Assembly (NCBI RefSeq): GCF_003967535.1
Contig: NZ_BIFR01000001.1
Location: 1,169,493-1,233,492 of the forward strand
Direction: 5' to 3'
DNA length: 64,000 nucleotides
Source of the DNA: Tengunoibacter tsumagoiensis
GTDB taxonomy: Bacteria > Chloroflexota > Ktedonobacteria > Ktedonobacterales > Ktedonobacteraceae
The notes below the pieces were generated by a model, which had not been told where the DNA came from, did not search any database, and saw only the letters and a program-made list of their open reading frames with translations. Below are positions 7,370-17,732 of this stretch, one piece after another (position 1 is the stretch's first letter; each line of letters opens with the position of its first letter). The position numbers and the translations under genes were made by a program.

Positions 7370-10090
7370 CTAAACTTTCTCGTGTCTGGGAGGAGAGAGT
7401 GGCTCTGTATCGAGCTCATTGTGGCGTAGCAGACCCAGATCATAGGCTCTGGTAACGGCCTGAAGGCGGGTATGAACGTGAAGTTTGGCATAGATATTAT
7501 TAAGATGTGTCTTAATTGTACTGACGGTAACGACCAGCTTCTGTGCAATCTCTTGATTCGAGAGGCCCGCAGCAATCAGGCTCAGTACAGTATGTTCACG
7601 TTCACTCAATTTATCTAGTAAGAGCTCTTCGCTCTCATGGGGCATCATCCAGCCAGGAGGTTGGAGATCCTGGCCAGCAGCAGTCAGGAGGCTATGCATA
7701 TAGTGGGCAGGCACCTCGTGAAGATCTCCACTGCGGCGCTGCTGTCGGCTATAGAGCTCTGTCAGTAGAGCGCTCATAATTGGCCCTTCATCGATGAAGA
7801 TGCGTAGATAGCCATGGGGCTCGGCCAGAAGAAGAGCGCGTTCTAAGGTTTGTAGCGTCTGAAGCGTAATGCCATTCGCATGATAGGCTAATGTGAGCAG
7901 CACGAGAGCCGCTATCTCGCTTGCAAGCCTGCCCTGTACCTGGCTCAGTGCCAGTAGCTCCTCTAAGAGAGGAATGGCGGCCTCTGGTCGATCCTCAGCA
8001 ATGTAGAGGCGGGCCAGGGTCTGCTGCCAGAGTTCATGCTCATATACAGCTGATGGGTCAATCTCTTGAGGTCGATAGTGTTCATACCAGCGACGGGCAG
8101 AGGACAGATGATTCTGAGTGAGCAGAAATTGAATGCGCAACGAACTTATCTGCGCCAGTGCCAGCTTATTAGTCCCAAACCGCTGTGAATGCAGCTCCGC
8201 TTGATCTAACCAGGAGAGCACCCGCTCGGTCTCTCCCTGGTACAGAGCGAGCCTGGCGGCCAGGAGATAGAGATCAGTCAATGGGAAAGCCGTAAAAGAA
8301 AGCTGTTCAGCGAGCCGCATGGCCTGACGCCAGTGTTCCAGGGCACTGGGGAGCGTATTCCACTCATATTCAAGCTGTGCCAGCCGAACATGTGCGTAAA
8401 ACTGGAACCAGAGCTCTGAATGAGTGATCTGTTGGCGCAGCGCCTGCCCCACCATTTGCAGCTCACCACGCGAGAGCGCGATCTCCTGAAAATAGAAGGT
8501 TGTGTGTTGTAGCGTCTGCTGGCTAAGAAGGGATGCTTCAATCAAAAGTACGTGAGCCTGTTCCAACGATCCAGCATAGAATGCTCCAGCGCCAGAGGCA
8601 ATCAGAGCACTACTGCGCTGCTTTCTATCATCAAGAGCGAGTAGAGAGAGAAGCTGCTGGCCATAGCGTGTAGCCTCAGCACCATGTTGGCAAAGCTGAG
8701 CAGCAAAGGCTCGGAGCTCATAACAAAGGCTCAACTGCTGTTGTCCATCCCATTGCTGTTCAGCAAAGAGCAGGGCCTGCTCATAATCCTGCTGCGCCCC
8801 TTGAAAAAGGAGCGTCCAGGCCTTAAGAAACGTGAGCTGTGGACGAAGCAGGTACTCCTCAGGGAGCAGTGTCAGCCAGCGAGAGAGAGAGGCGATTGCG
8901 GGCTCTTGTGGGAGCACCGGAGTCAGGCTCTCAATGAGATCAGCAGCTCGCTGGTAATCCAGACCTATAAGAGCCTGCTCGATGGCTTCGGATAGATACT
9001 GGTGCTCCTCCAGCCAGATGCTTGCGCGTAGATGTATCTGTGTAATGAGGGCAGGTTTTTTTTGTTTTAAGCGATAAGTAAGAGCCTCAGCAAATAAAGG
9101 ATGATAACGAAACCAGCCCTCTTCGCCCGGGATGGGATGCAGAAAAAGCTCGGTCTGTTCCAGCCATTCCAGCATCTCCAGCCCCATCTGAGAGCCCGTT
9201 GCAGCGTTGCACAGCGAGGCATTCAGGCGTGGAAGGAGAGCGGTCTGCAATAAAAAGTCCTGTTGAGCAGGTAAGAGCGGCTGAAGAACCTCATCCGTAA
9301 AATAGTTTAAAAGCATATGCTGGCAGCCGGTAAAGTTTTGAATCGAGCTAGCAGTTGTTTTGTCCGGCTCATGCAGGCTAAGGGCTGCTAATTGGAGGCC
9401 AGCAATCCAGCCTTCACAGCGTTTGTGCAGTAACTGGAGTTCATCGGCAGTGAGGGAAAGCCCCAGACTGTGGGTAAGCACCTCGCATGTCTCCTCATAG
9501 GTAAAGCGGAGATCCGCCGCATGTACCTCAGCTAGCTTACCCTGCACCCGTAAGCGAGCCAGAGGAAGTGGAGGAGTACTACGAGTCGAGATAAGTACAT
9601 GAATCTGTGGAGGCAGATGCTCAAGGAGAAAGAAGAGCGACTGATGAATCTCAGTGCGCTGAATTGTCTGATAGTCATCGAGTATGAGGAGATATTCCTG
9701 GTCCAGGGTGGCGAGATGATTGATGAGATTGGTTAGCAATAGCTCGATCGTCTCTTCCGTGATAGAGGCTACTGGTTCTGCCAGCAGATCACTGGCTTGA
9801 GGCGCAAGCGTATTGAATGCCTTAAAAATATAGCGCCAGAAACGCTCCAGATTATTATCCAGTTGATCTAAAGAGACCCAGGCTGCCAGGGCAGAGCGCT
9901 GCCTGAGCCAATCACTTAGAAGCGTTGTTTTGCCAAAACCGGCAGGCGCCATTACCAGGGTCAGCAAACGTTGTGCACCTTCATCCAGACGATGATATAA
10001 ACGGACCCGAGCGAGCGTGTTTCTGGCATACGCGGGCGGAATAGCCAGCTTCGTTGCCAGCAATGGATATGAACCTGTTCTCTGCTCCAT
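7370..10090 (-). CDS. MalT-like (LAL) ATP-dependent LuxR family transcriptional regulator
   Basis: A 906-residue STAND-type regulator. The N-terminal NTPase has Walker A APAGFGKTT (48-56), a Walker B-like LLILDDYQ (about 135) and the STR-type arginine segment LISTRSTPP. The middle is a long helical TPR/MalT-like region rich in Leu and Ala. The last ~78 residues are a LuxR HTH (LSEREHTVLSLIAAGLSNQE, IKTHLNNIYAKL). Family members oligomerise on binding ATP and an inducer and then activate sigma-70 promoters. Start ATG 10090 follows AAGAGG. No cognate transport or catabolic genes adjoin, so its inducer cannot be guessed. Confidence 0.94.
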   Translation of the reverse strand: MEQRTGSYPLLATKLAIPPAYARNTLARVRLYHRLDEGAQRLLTLVMAPAGFGKTTLLSDWLRQRSALAAWVSLDQLDNNLERFWRYIFKAFNTLAPQASDLLAEPVASITEETIELLLTNLINHLATLDQEYLLILDDYQTIQRTEIHQSLFFLLEHLPPQIHVLISTRSTPPLPLARLRVQGKLAEVHAADLRFTYEETCEVLTHSLGLSLTADELQLLHKRCEGWIAGLQLAALSLHEPDKTTASSIQNFTGCQHMLLNYFTDEVLQPLLPAQQDFLLQTALLPRLNASLCNAATGSQMGLEMLEWLEQTELFLHPIPGEEGWFRYHPLFAEALTYRLKQKKPALITQIHLRASIWLEEHQYLSEAIEQALIGLDYQRAADLIESLTPVLPQEPAIASLSRWLTLLPEEYLLRPQLTFLKAWTLLFQGAQQDYEQALLFAEQQWDGQQQLSLCYELRAFAAQLCQHGAEATRYGQQLLSLLALDDRKQRSSALIASGAGAFYAGSLEQAHVLLIEASLLSQQTLQHTTFYFQEIALSRGELQMVGQALRQQITHSELWFQFYAHVRLAQLEYEWNTLPSALEHWRQAMRLAEQLSFTAFPLTDLYLLAARLALYQGETERVLSWLDQAELHSQRFGTNKLALAQISSLRIQFLLTQNHLSSARRWYEHYRPQEIDPSAVYEHELWQQTLARLYIAEDRPEAAIPLLEELLALSQVQGRLASEIAALVLLTLAYHANGITLQTLQTLERALLLAEPHGYLRIFIDEGPIMSALLTELYSRQQRRSGDLHEVPAHYMHSLLTAAGQDLQPPGWMMPHESEELLLDKLSEREHTVLSLIAAGLSNQEIAQKLVVTVSTIKTHLNNIYAKLHVHTRLQAVTRAYDLGLLRHNELDTEPLSPPRHEKV

Positions 10091-10524
10091 CTACTTTTGC
10101 CTCTTCCCTACAGTACAGTGATCCAGCTTAATCAACAATCGTGTCTCATGCGTATAGAGCTCGTTTGGAGCCAGGCCCCTCGCTGCTTCTGCCGTCGATC
10201 TACGCGACTTAGTCGCACTAAAAAGATCCCCTCTTGCAATGGTGCCAGACCTCCACAGATGCTCAACCCCATCTATAGCTAGCAAGCGGTGATGATTCAA
10301 TTATAGACGTCTGTCAATAGTGCTATGAGTAACCATCGGCAGCTTATGATAATCTCTTGCAGCGAACGTAGTTGAGATTTCCAACCTTTGGACGAAAGCC
10401 ATGGGAGAGCGATCAAGATAAATCATGCTTCTGGATGATGACAGCCGGAGGCATTTTTTGTACCCTGATGGCTAATTGACGGAGAGAAATAGATAGGTAG
10501 TAGCAAGTGGAGGGAGAGGTAGTT
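10091..10524. other. Divergent intergenic region between LuxR-type and kinase genes
   Basis: About 430 bp with promoters for both divergent genes expected. A 13-bp palindrome-like GCGACTTAGTCGC lies near 10203-10215. A 69-codon minus-strand frame abutting the LuxR start shows no domain or ribosome-binding site and was not called. Confidence 0.35.
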
Positions 10525-11412
10525 ATGCTATTGGACTGTGATATGAGCCAGAGGCTAACCGAAAAGCATTGTTTTGAGCTTCAACACGGAAACTATAAGC
10601 TGTATCATGTGGTGAAGAGCGGAGGGAGCAGTACAATTTATCAGGGAGAACATATTCACTTACAGCATCCAGTAGCGGTAAAAGTCCTCAATAGCTGGCT
10701 CGCCAGCGAAGAAGTAACGCATAAATTTTGGGCTGAGGCTCGTTTACATGCCAGCATGCGACACCCACACATTGTCAGAGTACTGGATTGTGGTGTCAAA
10801 GGGAAGCTACCATTTTTTGTCATGGACTATGCCCCCCATGGGACGTTGCAAGACTATTATGTGACTGGAAGCAAGCTTCCCCTGTCTACCCTCCTCCCAT
10901 TAGTGATGCAGATTGCCAGTGCTCTACAGTACCTGCACGAGCGTAACCTGGTACATCGCGATGTCAAACCATCGAATCTCCTGATAGGGCCAGAAAATCA
11001 GATCTGGTTAAGTGATTTTGGCATCACCGTTGCGATGCAGCCCTGGCATCCACAGCACATGCAAGATTCCATTGGGACCGCACTCTATGCGGCCCCTGAA
11101 CAGATTAGTGGGAAGCCCGTCACGGCCAGCGATCAATATGCACTGGCTGTACTGGTCTATACCTGGTTATGCGGGCAGCCTCCTTTTAGCGGCTCACTGG
11201 TACAATTATGTCAACAACATCTCTACAACGAGCCTCCCTCTTTAAGCAAGCATCTGCCCCAGCTTGCACCAGCGGTTGAGCAGGTTGTCCTGAGAGCGCT
11301 CTCAAAAGACCCCTATCAACGTTTTGCGCACGTGCTAGATTTTGCGAACGCGCTTAAACAGGCATGTACGCAGCCGCTTGCCCGGGAAGAACCTGTTGGA
11401 CCCGGGCTTTGA
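10525..11412 (+). CDS. Hanks-type serine/threonine protein kinase
   Basis: A 295-residue kinase consisting of the catalytic domain only: no transmembrane segment or sensor follows. Visible elements are the loop SGGSSTIY in place of a canonical Gly-rich loop, catalytic Lys in VAVKV (residue ~53), alpha-C Glu (~71), HRDVKPSN (~144-151), DFG (~164-166) and APEQ. All residues needed for activity are therefore present. The start is taken at ATG 10525 because GGAGGGAG lies eight bases upstream; an in-frame GTG at 10507 would leave that element inside the gene. It is probably soluble, with unknown targets. It converges with the next gene. Confidence 0.92.
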   Translation: MLLDCDMSQRLTEKHCFELQHGNYKLYHVVKSGGSSTIYQGEHIHLQHPVAVKVLNSWLASEEVTHKFWAEARLHASMRHPHIVRVLDCGVKGKLPFFVMDYAPHGTLQDYYVTGSKLPLSTLLPLVMQIASALQYLHERNLVHRDVKPSNLLIGPENQIWLSDFGITVAMQPWHPQHMQDSIGTALYAAPEQISGKPVTASDQYALAVLVYTWLCGQPPFSGSLVQLCQQHLYNEPPSLSKHLPQLAPAVEQVVLRALSKDPYQRFAHVLDFANALKQACTQPLAREEPVGPGL

Positions 11413-11430
11413 CCTGCGAGCTCACGGATC

Positions 11431-11796
11431 TCAGGCGTGAATATCGGCAAAATCTTCAGGTGGGAAGCCCGGATTGCTTAAATCGCTATTGGGAATCGCC
11501 ATCTCTAAGAGATCATACCCATCAGGCAGCACAATCTTGTTACGATCGCACGTGGCATTGCCCCACAATTGTTCGGTGGTAGTCCCTGGCGGAAACGTAA
11601 TGATGCAGTATTCATCTCGAACCTCAAGATAACAATTGTGATGATGCAGAATAGCCTTCACTCGTTCTTCATATGCGGGCTTAAACAGAGGGGTTTTCAT
11701 CTGTCTGATAAAGCGTTTCGGTACCTCAACACTGGCTGCTTCTTCAGCAGTCATTGGAAATTTTTCCAGGTCTAGCGTTTCGAACGACTCGTCCAT
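11431..11796 (-). CDS. Hypothetical protein
   Basis: A 121-residue soluble protein, mildly acidic, with the segment CYLEVRDEYCIITFPPGTTTEQLW in its middle and EMAIPNSD near the end. No family was recognised, and there is no signal peptide, membrane segment or metal motif. ATG 11796 is preceded by CTGGAGAGAG. It converges on the protein kinase gene with only an 18-bp gap, so the pair likely share a termination region. Confidence 0.65.
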   Translation of the reverse strand: MDESFETLDLEKFPMTAEEAASVEVPKRFIRQMKTPLFKPAYEERVKAILHHHNCYLEVRDEYCIITFPPGTTTEQLWGNATCDRNKIVLPDGYDLLEMAIPNSDLSNPGFPPEDFADIHA

Positions 11797-12268
11797 CGTA
11801 AGGTCTCTCTCTCCAGTTACTGCTTATTTCTCTCTATGTATAAAGCTTTCAATATGATGTGTCTGGCTGTTCAGTCTTTTGCACTGGTGCTCCTCATATC
11901 CATGGAAGCGTTACAACAGGCTACGAATGTTTCTCGCTGCTTTATCCATTATGACATTTAAGTGTGCAAAATTCTATATTTTCGTCATATTATAACCATA
12001 TTGTAATCATTCAGTGCTGCTACGCCGAATCTTGTGTATTACTCATCTTGTGGTAAAACATATGTTTGCTTCCTATGTGAGAAGTTTTCTCTACCACTGC
12101 GGATGGGCACCGATCGACTTATGCAGAAGCGTAACAAAAGATAGAAATAGAGCTAAGGAAAAGGAATGTTTTATCGCACAAAGAATGTTCTTGTAGAGAG
12201 AATACCATTCTGCATTCAAAGCAGAAGGAATTGATTGTGTATTTCAAGTAAGTGATAAGGACATATAC
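11797..12268. other. Divergent intergenic region
   Basis: About 470 bp, AT-rich from 11960 to 12020, between divergent genes. TATATT- and TATAAC-like hexamers occur near 11970-11996. No ORF, hairpin or repeat could be supported. Confidence 0.3.
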
Positions 12269-12892
12269 ATGGCAACGCAAAAAATTGTAATACTCGGTGC
12301 AGGGAATGTTGGTAGAGCTCTTGGGGCCAAGTGGAGTGCCAGTGGCCATCAAGTCAGTTTCGGCGTTAGCGACCCCGCAGGTAAGAATGCTCAGGCTGTC
12401 CGGGCTGAACTGGGGTCGAGCGCTGCAATTGGGACAATTGAGCAAGTATTGGGAGAGAAGCCTCAGATCGTAGTGCTGGCCCTGCCCGGGGGAGCAGTCG
12501 AAGAGATTGTTCAGCAACATGCTCAGCAACTTGATGGGCTTATGATTATTGATGCAACCAATCGTGTTGGGGAAGATTCCATGCATAATCTGAGCTCATT
12601 GCAGCGATTGGCTCCTCAGGCTCGCCTCTATCGTGCTTTTAACACTCTTGGCTGGGAGAACTTTGCTGACCCAGAATTTAATGGCGTTCAGGCAGATCTT
12701 TTCTATTGTGGAGAGGCAGCGGAGACACGATCGCAGATCGAGCAACTTATCGCTGAGGTAGGCTTACGCCCGATCTATCTTGGTGGTATCGAGCAGGTTG
12801 GCCTGCTCGATGCGCTAACGACAATCTGGTTTACGCTGGCCCTCAAGCAACAAAAGGGTCGGCACCTGGCGCTAAAGGTGCTGGGCATCTAA
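12269..12892 (+). CDS. NADP-binding oxidoreductase of the F420-dependent NADP reductase type
   Basis: A 207-residue Rossmann protein. The N-terminal dinucleotide motif is GAGNVGRALG (residues ~11-20), followed by the family-typical segments VVLALPGGAVEEIV and LMIIDATNRV and, in the second half, the AFNTLGWENFADP motif. These match the COG2085 group related to F420-dependent NADP oxidoreductase. Whether it uses F420 or another hydride carrier cannot be told from the sequence; an LLM-type protein often F420-linked lies at 19345. ATG 12269 follows AAGGA. It is monocistronic by layout and converges with the next gene. Confidence 0.85.
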   Translation: MATQKIVILGAGNVGRALGAKWSASGHQVSFGVSDPAGKNAQAVRAELGSSAAIGTIEQVLGEKPQIVVLALPGGAVEEIVQQHAQQLDGLMIIDATNRVGEDSMHNLSSLQRLAPQARLYRAFNTLGWENFADPEFNGVQADLFYCGEAAETRSQIEQLIAEVGLRPIYLGGIEQVGLLDALTTIWFTLALKQQKGRHLALKVLGI

Positions 12893-12909
12893 GCTGGCTG
12901 GTCAGAGCC

Positions 12910-14325
12910 TTAGCCAAACACCTCTAGTTTTTTATTGATTTTTCCAATCAGGAAGGCAAAGCGTTTCAGTCCACTGGCGGCTGGTTTGATATCTGGCTTG
13001 AGCACACAGATGGTTAATCCAATCAATGGAGCAATGCGACTGATGACAATCAACTGCCAGCCCCAGTCGGTGGGATTAGGGCCAAAGAAAGGATTATCGT
13101 CGTAAGCCACCCTGAACAGGTGCATGAGAAAAAATACATTGGGGAGGCAGATCCAGATAATATAGATCTTTGCACTCAGTTTCTGGAACTCAGGACAGGT
13201 TAGCAGGCAGATAGCAATCAAAGGGATAAGAATCGTGTACTGATATTCATAGACCAGATCATAGAATAACAGGTAGTAGACCGTACTGATAAACATCCCT
13301 TTGAAGAGATTAATCCGCTTTAGCGAACAGAGAAAGAGCACTGCCAGCAGGCAGAGCAGGCGCAGACCTGCAATGGCACCGGGTGAGAGGAGCAAGGTAT
13401 AGTGCAGCAGAGCCGCCAGAGTCATAATCTGCGTCGGGCCCCCTGGATCAGCGCTAAAAAAGTGGTGCATGAGATTATCTGTATAATAGAGCCCACTCTG
13501 ATTAAACCAGAAGAAGGCGGTTGAGATGACAAACATAAGCATGCCAAGCACAAGGAGTTTATACTGCTTCTTGAAGAAAAAGACAGGAAGCCATAAGAAG
13601 CCAATTGGTTTTGTAAGGAGCCCGATGGCATAATACAGGCTACCTGTCACTTGCCGATTGCTTTGTGCGAGCGTCATCAAAAGGAGGAACGTCGAGAGAT
13701 TGAGGACATACTGAAACTGCGCAATCTCCATCTCCAGATACTGCGTAAAATTGATGAGGGCTGTAAAGACAGCGAAATAGATCGCAGGATGAGTGCGAAA
13801 CCGTCGAAAGAAATAGAACAAGAGGAGCAGATTCACTGCAATCTTCAAGAACATCCAGACATAAAATGAAGCATCAGGCTCAAAGAGAATCAAAAAGCTC
13901 CCCATGAGTAGCGTAAAGAGTGGATGATAGACATTGATATTGGTATAGCCACCCCAATAAGGGTGGACTCCCTGCGGAAGGACGCCATTGAGGCTTCCGC
14001 CATGGGTATAGGCCCAGTAGCCATTGGGAATCTGATAGAAATCCATACCCCGGCAGCAAGAATGGAGAGCTCCTCCACTATAAAAATAATCGAACCAGTG
14101 CGTCTTTGCAGCAGATAGATACAGCAGAAGATAAAAGGCGACCCCCAGACAGATCAGCCGACAGTCCCAGAGAGATTGTAAGATCTGCTGATAACGTAAC
14201 AGGCCTGAATCAATCTTTAAACACTCTGGTGTATCGAATGTCTGAACCTTCTGGGCTGTCACCACAACGACACGTTTGGAGGACTCAATCTGATCATCAT
14301 CATTTGCTTCTGGCCATTGCTGCAT
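12910..14325 (-). CDS. Polytopic membrane protein resembling GT87-type glycosyltransferases
   Basis: A 471-residue integral membrane protein with a ~55-residue cytoplasmic N-terminus and about 9-11 hydrophobic segments. After the first segment comes an extracytoplasmic part with FDYFYSGGALHSCCRGMDFY and HPYWGGYTNINVYHPLFTLL, an arrangement like that of lipid-linked sugar transferases of the GT87/DUF2029 group, which use polyprenyl-phosphate sugars. The catalytic Asp cannot be assigned with confidence. A GGGGAG element precedes ATG 14325. No glycan gene cluster surrounds it. Confidence 0.6.
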   Translation of the reverse strand: MQQWPEANDDDQIESSKRVVVVTAQKVQTFDTPECLKIDSGLLRYQQILQSLWDCRLICLGVAFYLLLYLSAAKTHWFDYFYSGGALHSCCRGMDFYQIPNGYWAYTHGGSLNGVLPQGVHPYWGGYTNINVYHPLFTLLMGSFLILFEPDASFYVWMFLKIAVNLLLLFYFFRRFRTHPAIYFAVFTALINFTQYLEMEIAQFQYVLNLSTFLLLMTLAQSNRQVTGSLYYAIGLLTKPIGFLWLPVFFFKKQYKLLVLGMLMFVISTAFFWFNQSGLYYTDNLMHHFFSADPGGPTQIMTLAALLHYTLLLSPGAIAGLRLLCLLAVLFLCSLKRINLFKGMFISTVYYLLFYDLVYEYQYTILIPLIAICLLTCPEFQKLSAKIYIIWICLPNVFFLMHLFRVAYDDNPFFGPNPTDWGWQLIVISRIAPLIGLTICVLKPDIKPAASGLKRFAFLIGKINKKLEVFG

Positions 14326-14572
14326 TGTTTCTGCTCCCCTCTCTACTTATGGTATTCTCTCTCCATATGCTCTGTTTGTTCATTAGCTTTAGTATAGAAA
14401 GGGATACCAAATCGAATGACCGCAAGCACCTGATGGAAACTTTGGAGCTCAGTAGCTTCTCTAACATGTTATAATGCGCCTGAGCATTTCCGTTTTCATC
14501 AGCACGATGCAGAATTGCCCATTAAGGTCCATCTTTATTATTTGTGTTTGCTGGGAAGGTTGGCTGCGTACT

Positions 14573-17500
14573 ATGCTCATCAAGCGTATTGAGTTAGAAA
14601 ATATCAAGAGTTATCGTCAAGTTGCAGTAGATTTTCGCCGCGGGACGACCGCGATTAGCGGAGCCAACGGAGCTGGCAAGACCACGCTGGTAGAGGCGAT
14701 TGGCTTTGCGCTCTTTGGCTCTCTGCCATACAGCCAGGACCAGTTTGTGCGTGAGGGAGAGAAACACGGGAAGGTCACTGTGCACATCATTGGCAGCGAT
14801 GATCGACCATACACGGTTGAGAGGCGTTGCGGCTCTGGCTCACGCTGGATGATCTATGATGAAGAGGCGGACCTCCGTTTAGAGCAGCGTGCAGATGTTC
14901 AGGATAAGCTTCACGATCTCTTTGGCATTGATCGTGAGCGTCCGCTTGACTCCTTATTTCGGGATGCTCTGGGTGTGCCTCAGGGGACCTTCACCTCTAT
15001 TTTCCTGGAGCCAGCCAGTAAGCGGAAGGCTACCTTTGACGCTCTCTTGCAGATCGAAGATTATAAGCAGGCAGCAGAGAAACTGTTAGAGACACAAAAA
15101 TATTACCAGACGCAGATGCAGGGTCAGCGCGAAGAGATTCAACGTCTCAGCTATGCTACTGCTGAGCTAGAAGACTGGCGTACCCAATTAAAAGATGCCC
15201 GCCTGGCTGATACGCAGCAGCGATTGCAGCATGTTGAATGGAGCGAGCTCTTCACTCAGCACGAAGCTCGCCTCTCAGTCCTCAATGAGCAGTTGTTCCG
15301 CTTGACCAGATTGGAGCAAGAGCATGCTCATCGCAAGCGAGATTATGAACATGCCCAGCGGCTCCTGTTTGAGCGTGAGGAGCAACTGAAGCAGGCGCAG
15401 TCTGCCGAACAGATTACTCAGGAGAGTCTGCCAGATCACCAGCTCTATGAGCAGGCGCAAGTAGCATTAAAAGGGCTGCGTCAGGAGGCTATGCAGCGCG
15501 ATAAGCTGCGTCAGAAGATGGCTCACTATAAAAATGAGCAGGCGCGCGGCGAGGAGAAATTGAACAATGCCCAATCGCGTGTTGAAGAGGTTGTGCAAGC
15601 CCGCACTACTATCGTCGAGCTAGCGCCTTATGTCGAAAAGCAGGCGGAGCTAGAGAGACAGCGCGAAGAGGCCGGAGCCCGACTGGCTCGTTATAAAGCC
15701 CTTCTGGATGAAGGCCAGCGTATCAAGAGCCAGCTTCAAAAGGTTCTCCTGGATCAGCAGCAATATGAGCAGCGAATCACTGCTATTGAGCCACTTGTCC
15801 CCCTGGCAGAGCTGCTTCAGGAGCGTAATGAACTGCTGACGCACCTGCGTGTCAAGGCTGGCGAGAAGCAGAATCTCCAGCGGCAGTTGCAGGAGAAACG
15901 CGAGCTGTTGCGAGAGCGTCAGATGGATCGGGATCAGACGGCGGATAAGTTACGCAGAGCTGAAAAAAACGTTGAGCTCATCGAAGAGCATCGGCAAGAG
16001 GCTGAAGAGATGCCCCGACTCCAGCTCGAATTGGAGTCGCTGGCAGGTCAGCAACATCGCCTCGAAGGAAATATCGAAGCCTATACTGACTCTCGTGCTC
16101 AATCGGCTGGCGGACAGTGTCCCCTCCTCCACGAGACCTGCCTCAACATTAAACAACGTGGCCTTGTGAGCCTGGAATCATATTTTGATGGCCTGTTGCA
16201 GGATGAGCAAAGCCAGCTAGCTCATGTTCAGCAGCAGCAGGCGGCTATTCAGAGCCAGATTGCTCAGATCAAAAAATATGCCGACGCATTGGGAAAGCTT
16301 GGACAATATATTGAGAAGCGCGACATGCTGGCGGAGCAGCTCCAGCGGAATGCGGTCGAGATTGCGCGTTTAGAGCGCGAAGTTATAGCTTTCACCCAGG
16401 AGCTTGAAGCGGTCAAACAGATTGAGCAGCAGATCAGCATCGCAGAGCAGGCTTATAACGAAAGCAAGAAGGCTGATACCAGCGTCAGAGAACTGGCCTC
16501 TTTTAAGAAGCAGCTTCAGCAGCTCCGAGAGCAGGCGCAGCAACTGGAGAGCGATCAGCAGCAGCGGCGAGCAGAGGCAGAGCCACTGCGCGAGAGCGAG
16601 GCGCAGCGTAATCAGATTCAGACTGAACTGCAAGCCTTAAATGATCCACGTTCTCATAGCAAGGCTCAACAGGCCATTGTTGCGCAGGAGAACGAGCGTC
16701 AGCAGCAGCTCGATAGCGAGCAGCAGAGACAACAGATCGTCATACGAGATATTCAGCAGCTCGAGGAGCAGCTAGCAGTCTATCAACAGCTCGATGAGCA
16801 GATTGCGCAGAACGAAAGCGCGTCTCAGCAGAGTCAGGCCGGTCATCTGCGCTACCTCCAGAATGAGCGCGAGGCCCTGCGCCTTCCTGAGTATCTTCAT
16901 GCTCAGCAGCAACAGATTCAGTTAACTGAACAGGCTCACGAGCAACTCAAAATGATTGAGAGAGAATACATCAGTGCCCAGGCCATCTTTGATCGTCTGG
17001 AGCTGGAGCGTATTCATAGCGAGCTAGAGCGATTGCGTAGCGATCTGACAGCATTACGCGTACGGATGCAACATCATCAAGAGTTAATGACAGTCCTGGA
17101 GAGTCAGATTGAGAAGGCCGAAGCACTGTTGATAGAGCTTGAAGCAGCACAGAAAGAATATCAGACGCTGGAAGATCTCTATCAGATGACTGAACAGTTT
17201 CGTAAGCTCATTAAAGAGGCAGCCCCCCATGTGTTGAAGGCCATGCTGGCAGATATCTCGGCGGAGTCCAATCGTATTTTTGGCGAAGTGATTGGCGACA
17301 AGACAGCGCAGCTCTCCTGGCGCAACGATTATGAGATCGTATTACGGCGGCAGGGAGTTGATCGCAGCTTTGCCCAGCTCAGTGGAGGCGAGCAGATGAG
17401 CGCCGCGCTGTCGGTCCGCTTAGCTCTGCTTAAGAAGCTCTCAACGCTGAATGTAGCCTTCTTTGATGAACCGACACAGAATATGGACGAGACGCGACGT

Positions 17501-17719
17501 ATGAATCTGGCGGAACAGATCCGGCGCGTGCGAGGCTTTGATCAATTGTTGGTGATCAGCCATGATGATACCTTTGAGCAGGGACTGGATAGCCTGGTGC
17601 GCCTCAACAAAGTCAATGGTGAGACCCATCTCTATGAAGAGAATCTCCAACAGCGTGGCGATTTCCAGGAGGCTGTCTTAGCCCCATCGATGAGTGCTTA
17701 CGATCAAGCATCAGTGTAG
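14573..17719 (+). CDS. SbcC/Rad50-like SMC-family ATPase
   Basis: A 1048-residue protein (start ATG 14573, beginning MLIKRIELENIKSYRQ). Walker A GANGAGKTT is at 30-38. Two long coiled-coil arms surround a hook with two Cys (C516 and C523, in GGQCPLLHETC). The ABC signature LSGGEQ lies at ~936-941 and Walker B VAFFDEPT at ~962. Rad50/SbcC proteins clamp DNA ends and gate an associated nuclease. The partner nuclease here seems to be NurA, whose gene starts 13 bp after the stop; no Mre11/SbcD gene is adjacent. A longer upstream frame was rejected because MLIKRIE is the family's usual start. Confidence 0.93.
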   Translation: MLIKRIELENIKSYRQVAVDFRRGTTAISGANGAGKTTLVEAIGFALFGSLPYSQDQFVREGEKHGKVTVHIIGSDDRPYTVERRCGSGSRWMIYDEEADLRLEQRADVQDKLHDLFGIDRERPLDSLFRDALGVPQGTFTSIFLEPASKRKATFDALLQIEDYKQAAEKLLETQKYYQTQMQGQREEIQRLSYATAELEDWRTQLKDARLADTQQRLQHVEWSELFTQHEARLSVLNEQLFRLTRLEQEHAHRKRDYEHAQRLLFEREEQLKQAQSAEQITQESLPDHQLYEQAQVALKGLRQEAMQRDKLRQKMAHYKNEQARGEEKLNNAQSRVEEVVQARTTIVELAPYVEKQAELERQREEAGARLARYKALLDEGQRIKSQLQKVLLDQQQYEQRITAIEPLVPLAELLQERNELLTHLRVKAGEKQNLQRQLQEKRELLRERQMDRDQTADKLRRAEKNVELIEEHRQEAEEMPRLQLELESLAGQQHRLEGNIEAYTDSRAQSAGGQCPLLHETCLNIKQRGLVSLESYFDGLLQDEQSQLAHVQQQQAAIQSQIAQIKKYADALGKLGQYIEKRDMLAEQLQRNAVEIARLEREVIAFTQELEAVKQIEQQISIAEQAYNESKKADTSVRELASFKKQLQQLREQAQQLESDQQQRRAEAEPLRESEAQRNQIQTELQALNDPRSHSKAQQAIVAQENERQQQLDSEQQRQQIVIRDIQQLEEQLAVYQQLDEQIAQNESASQQSQAGHLRYLQNEREALRLPEYLHAQQQQIQLTEQAHEQLKMIEREYISAQAIFDRLELERIHSELERLRSDLTALRVRMQHHQELMTVLESQIEKAEALLIELEAAQKEYQTLEDLYQMTEQFRKLIKEAAPHVLKAMLADISAESNRIFGEVIGDKTAQLSWRNDYEIVLRRQGVDRSFAQLSGGEQMSAALSVRLALLKKLSTLNVAFFDEPTQNMDETRRMNLAEQIRRVRGFDQLLVISHDDTFEQGLDSLVRLNKVNGETHLYEENLQQRGDFQEAVLAPSMSAYDQASV

Positions 17720-17732
17720 GGAGGCAGGATAC

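Noticed and set aside
10091..10300. 69-codon frame abutting the LuxR-type start
   Set aside because: No ribosome-binding site or domain; likely a chance frame in a promoter region.
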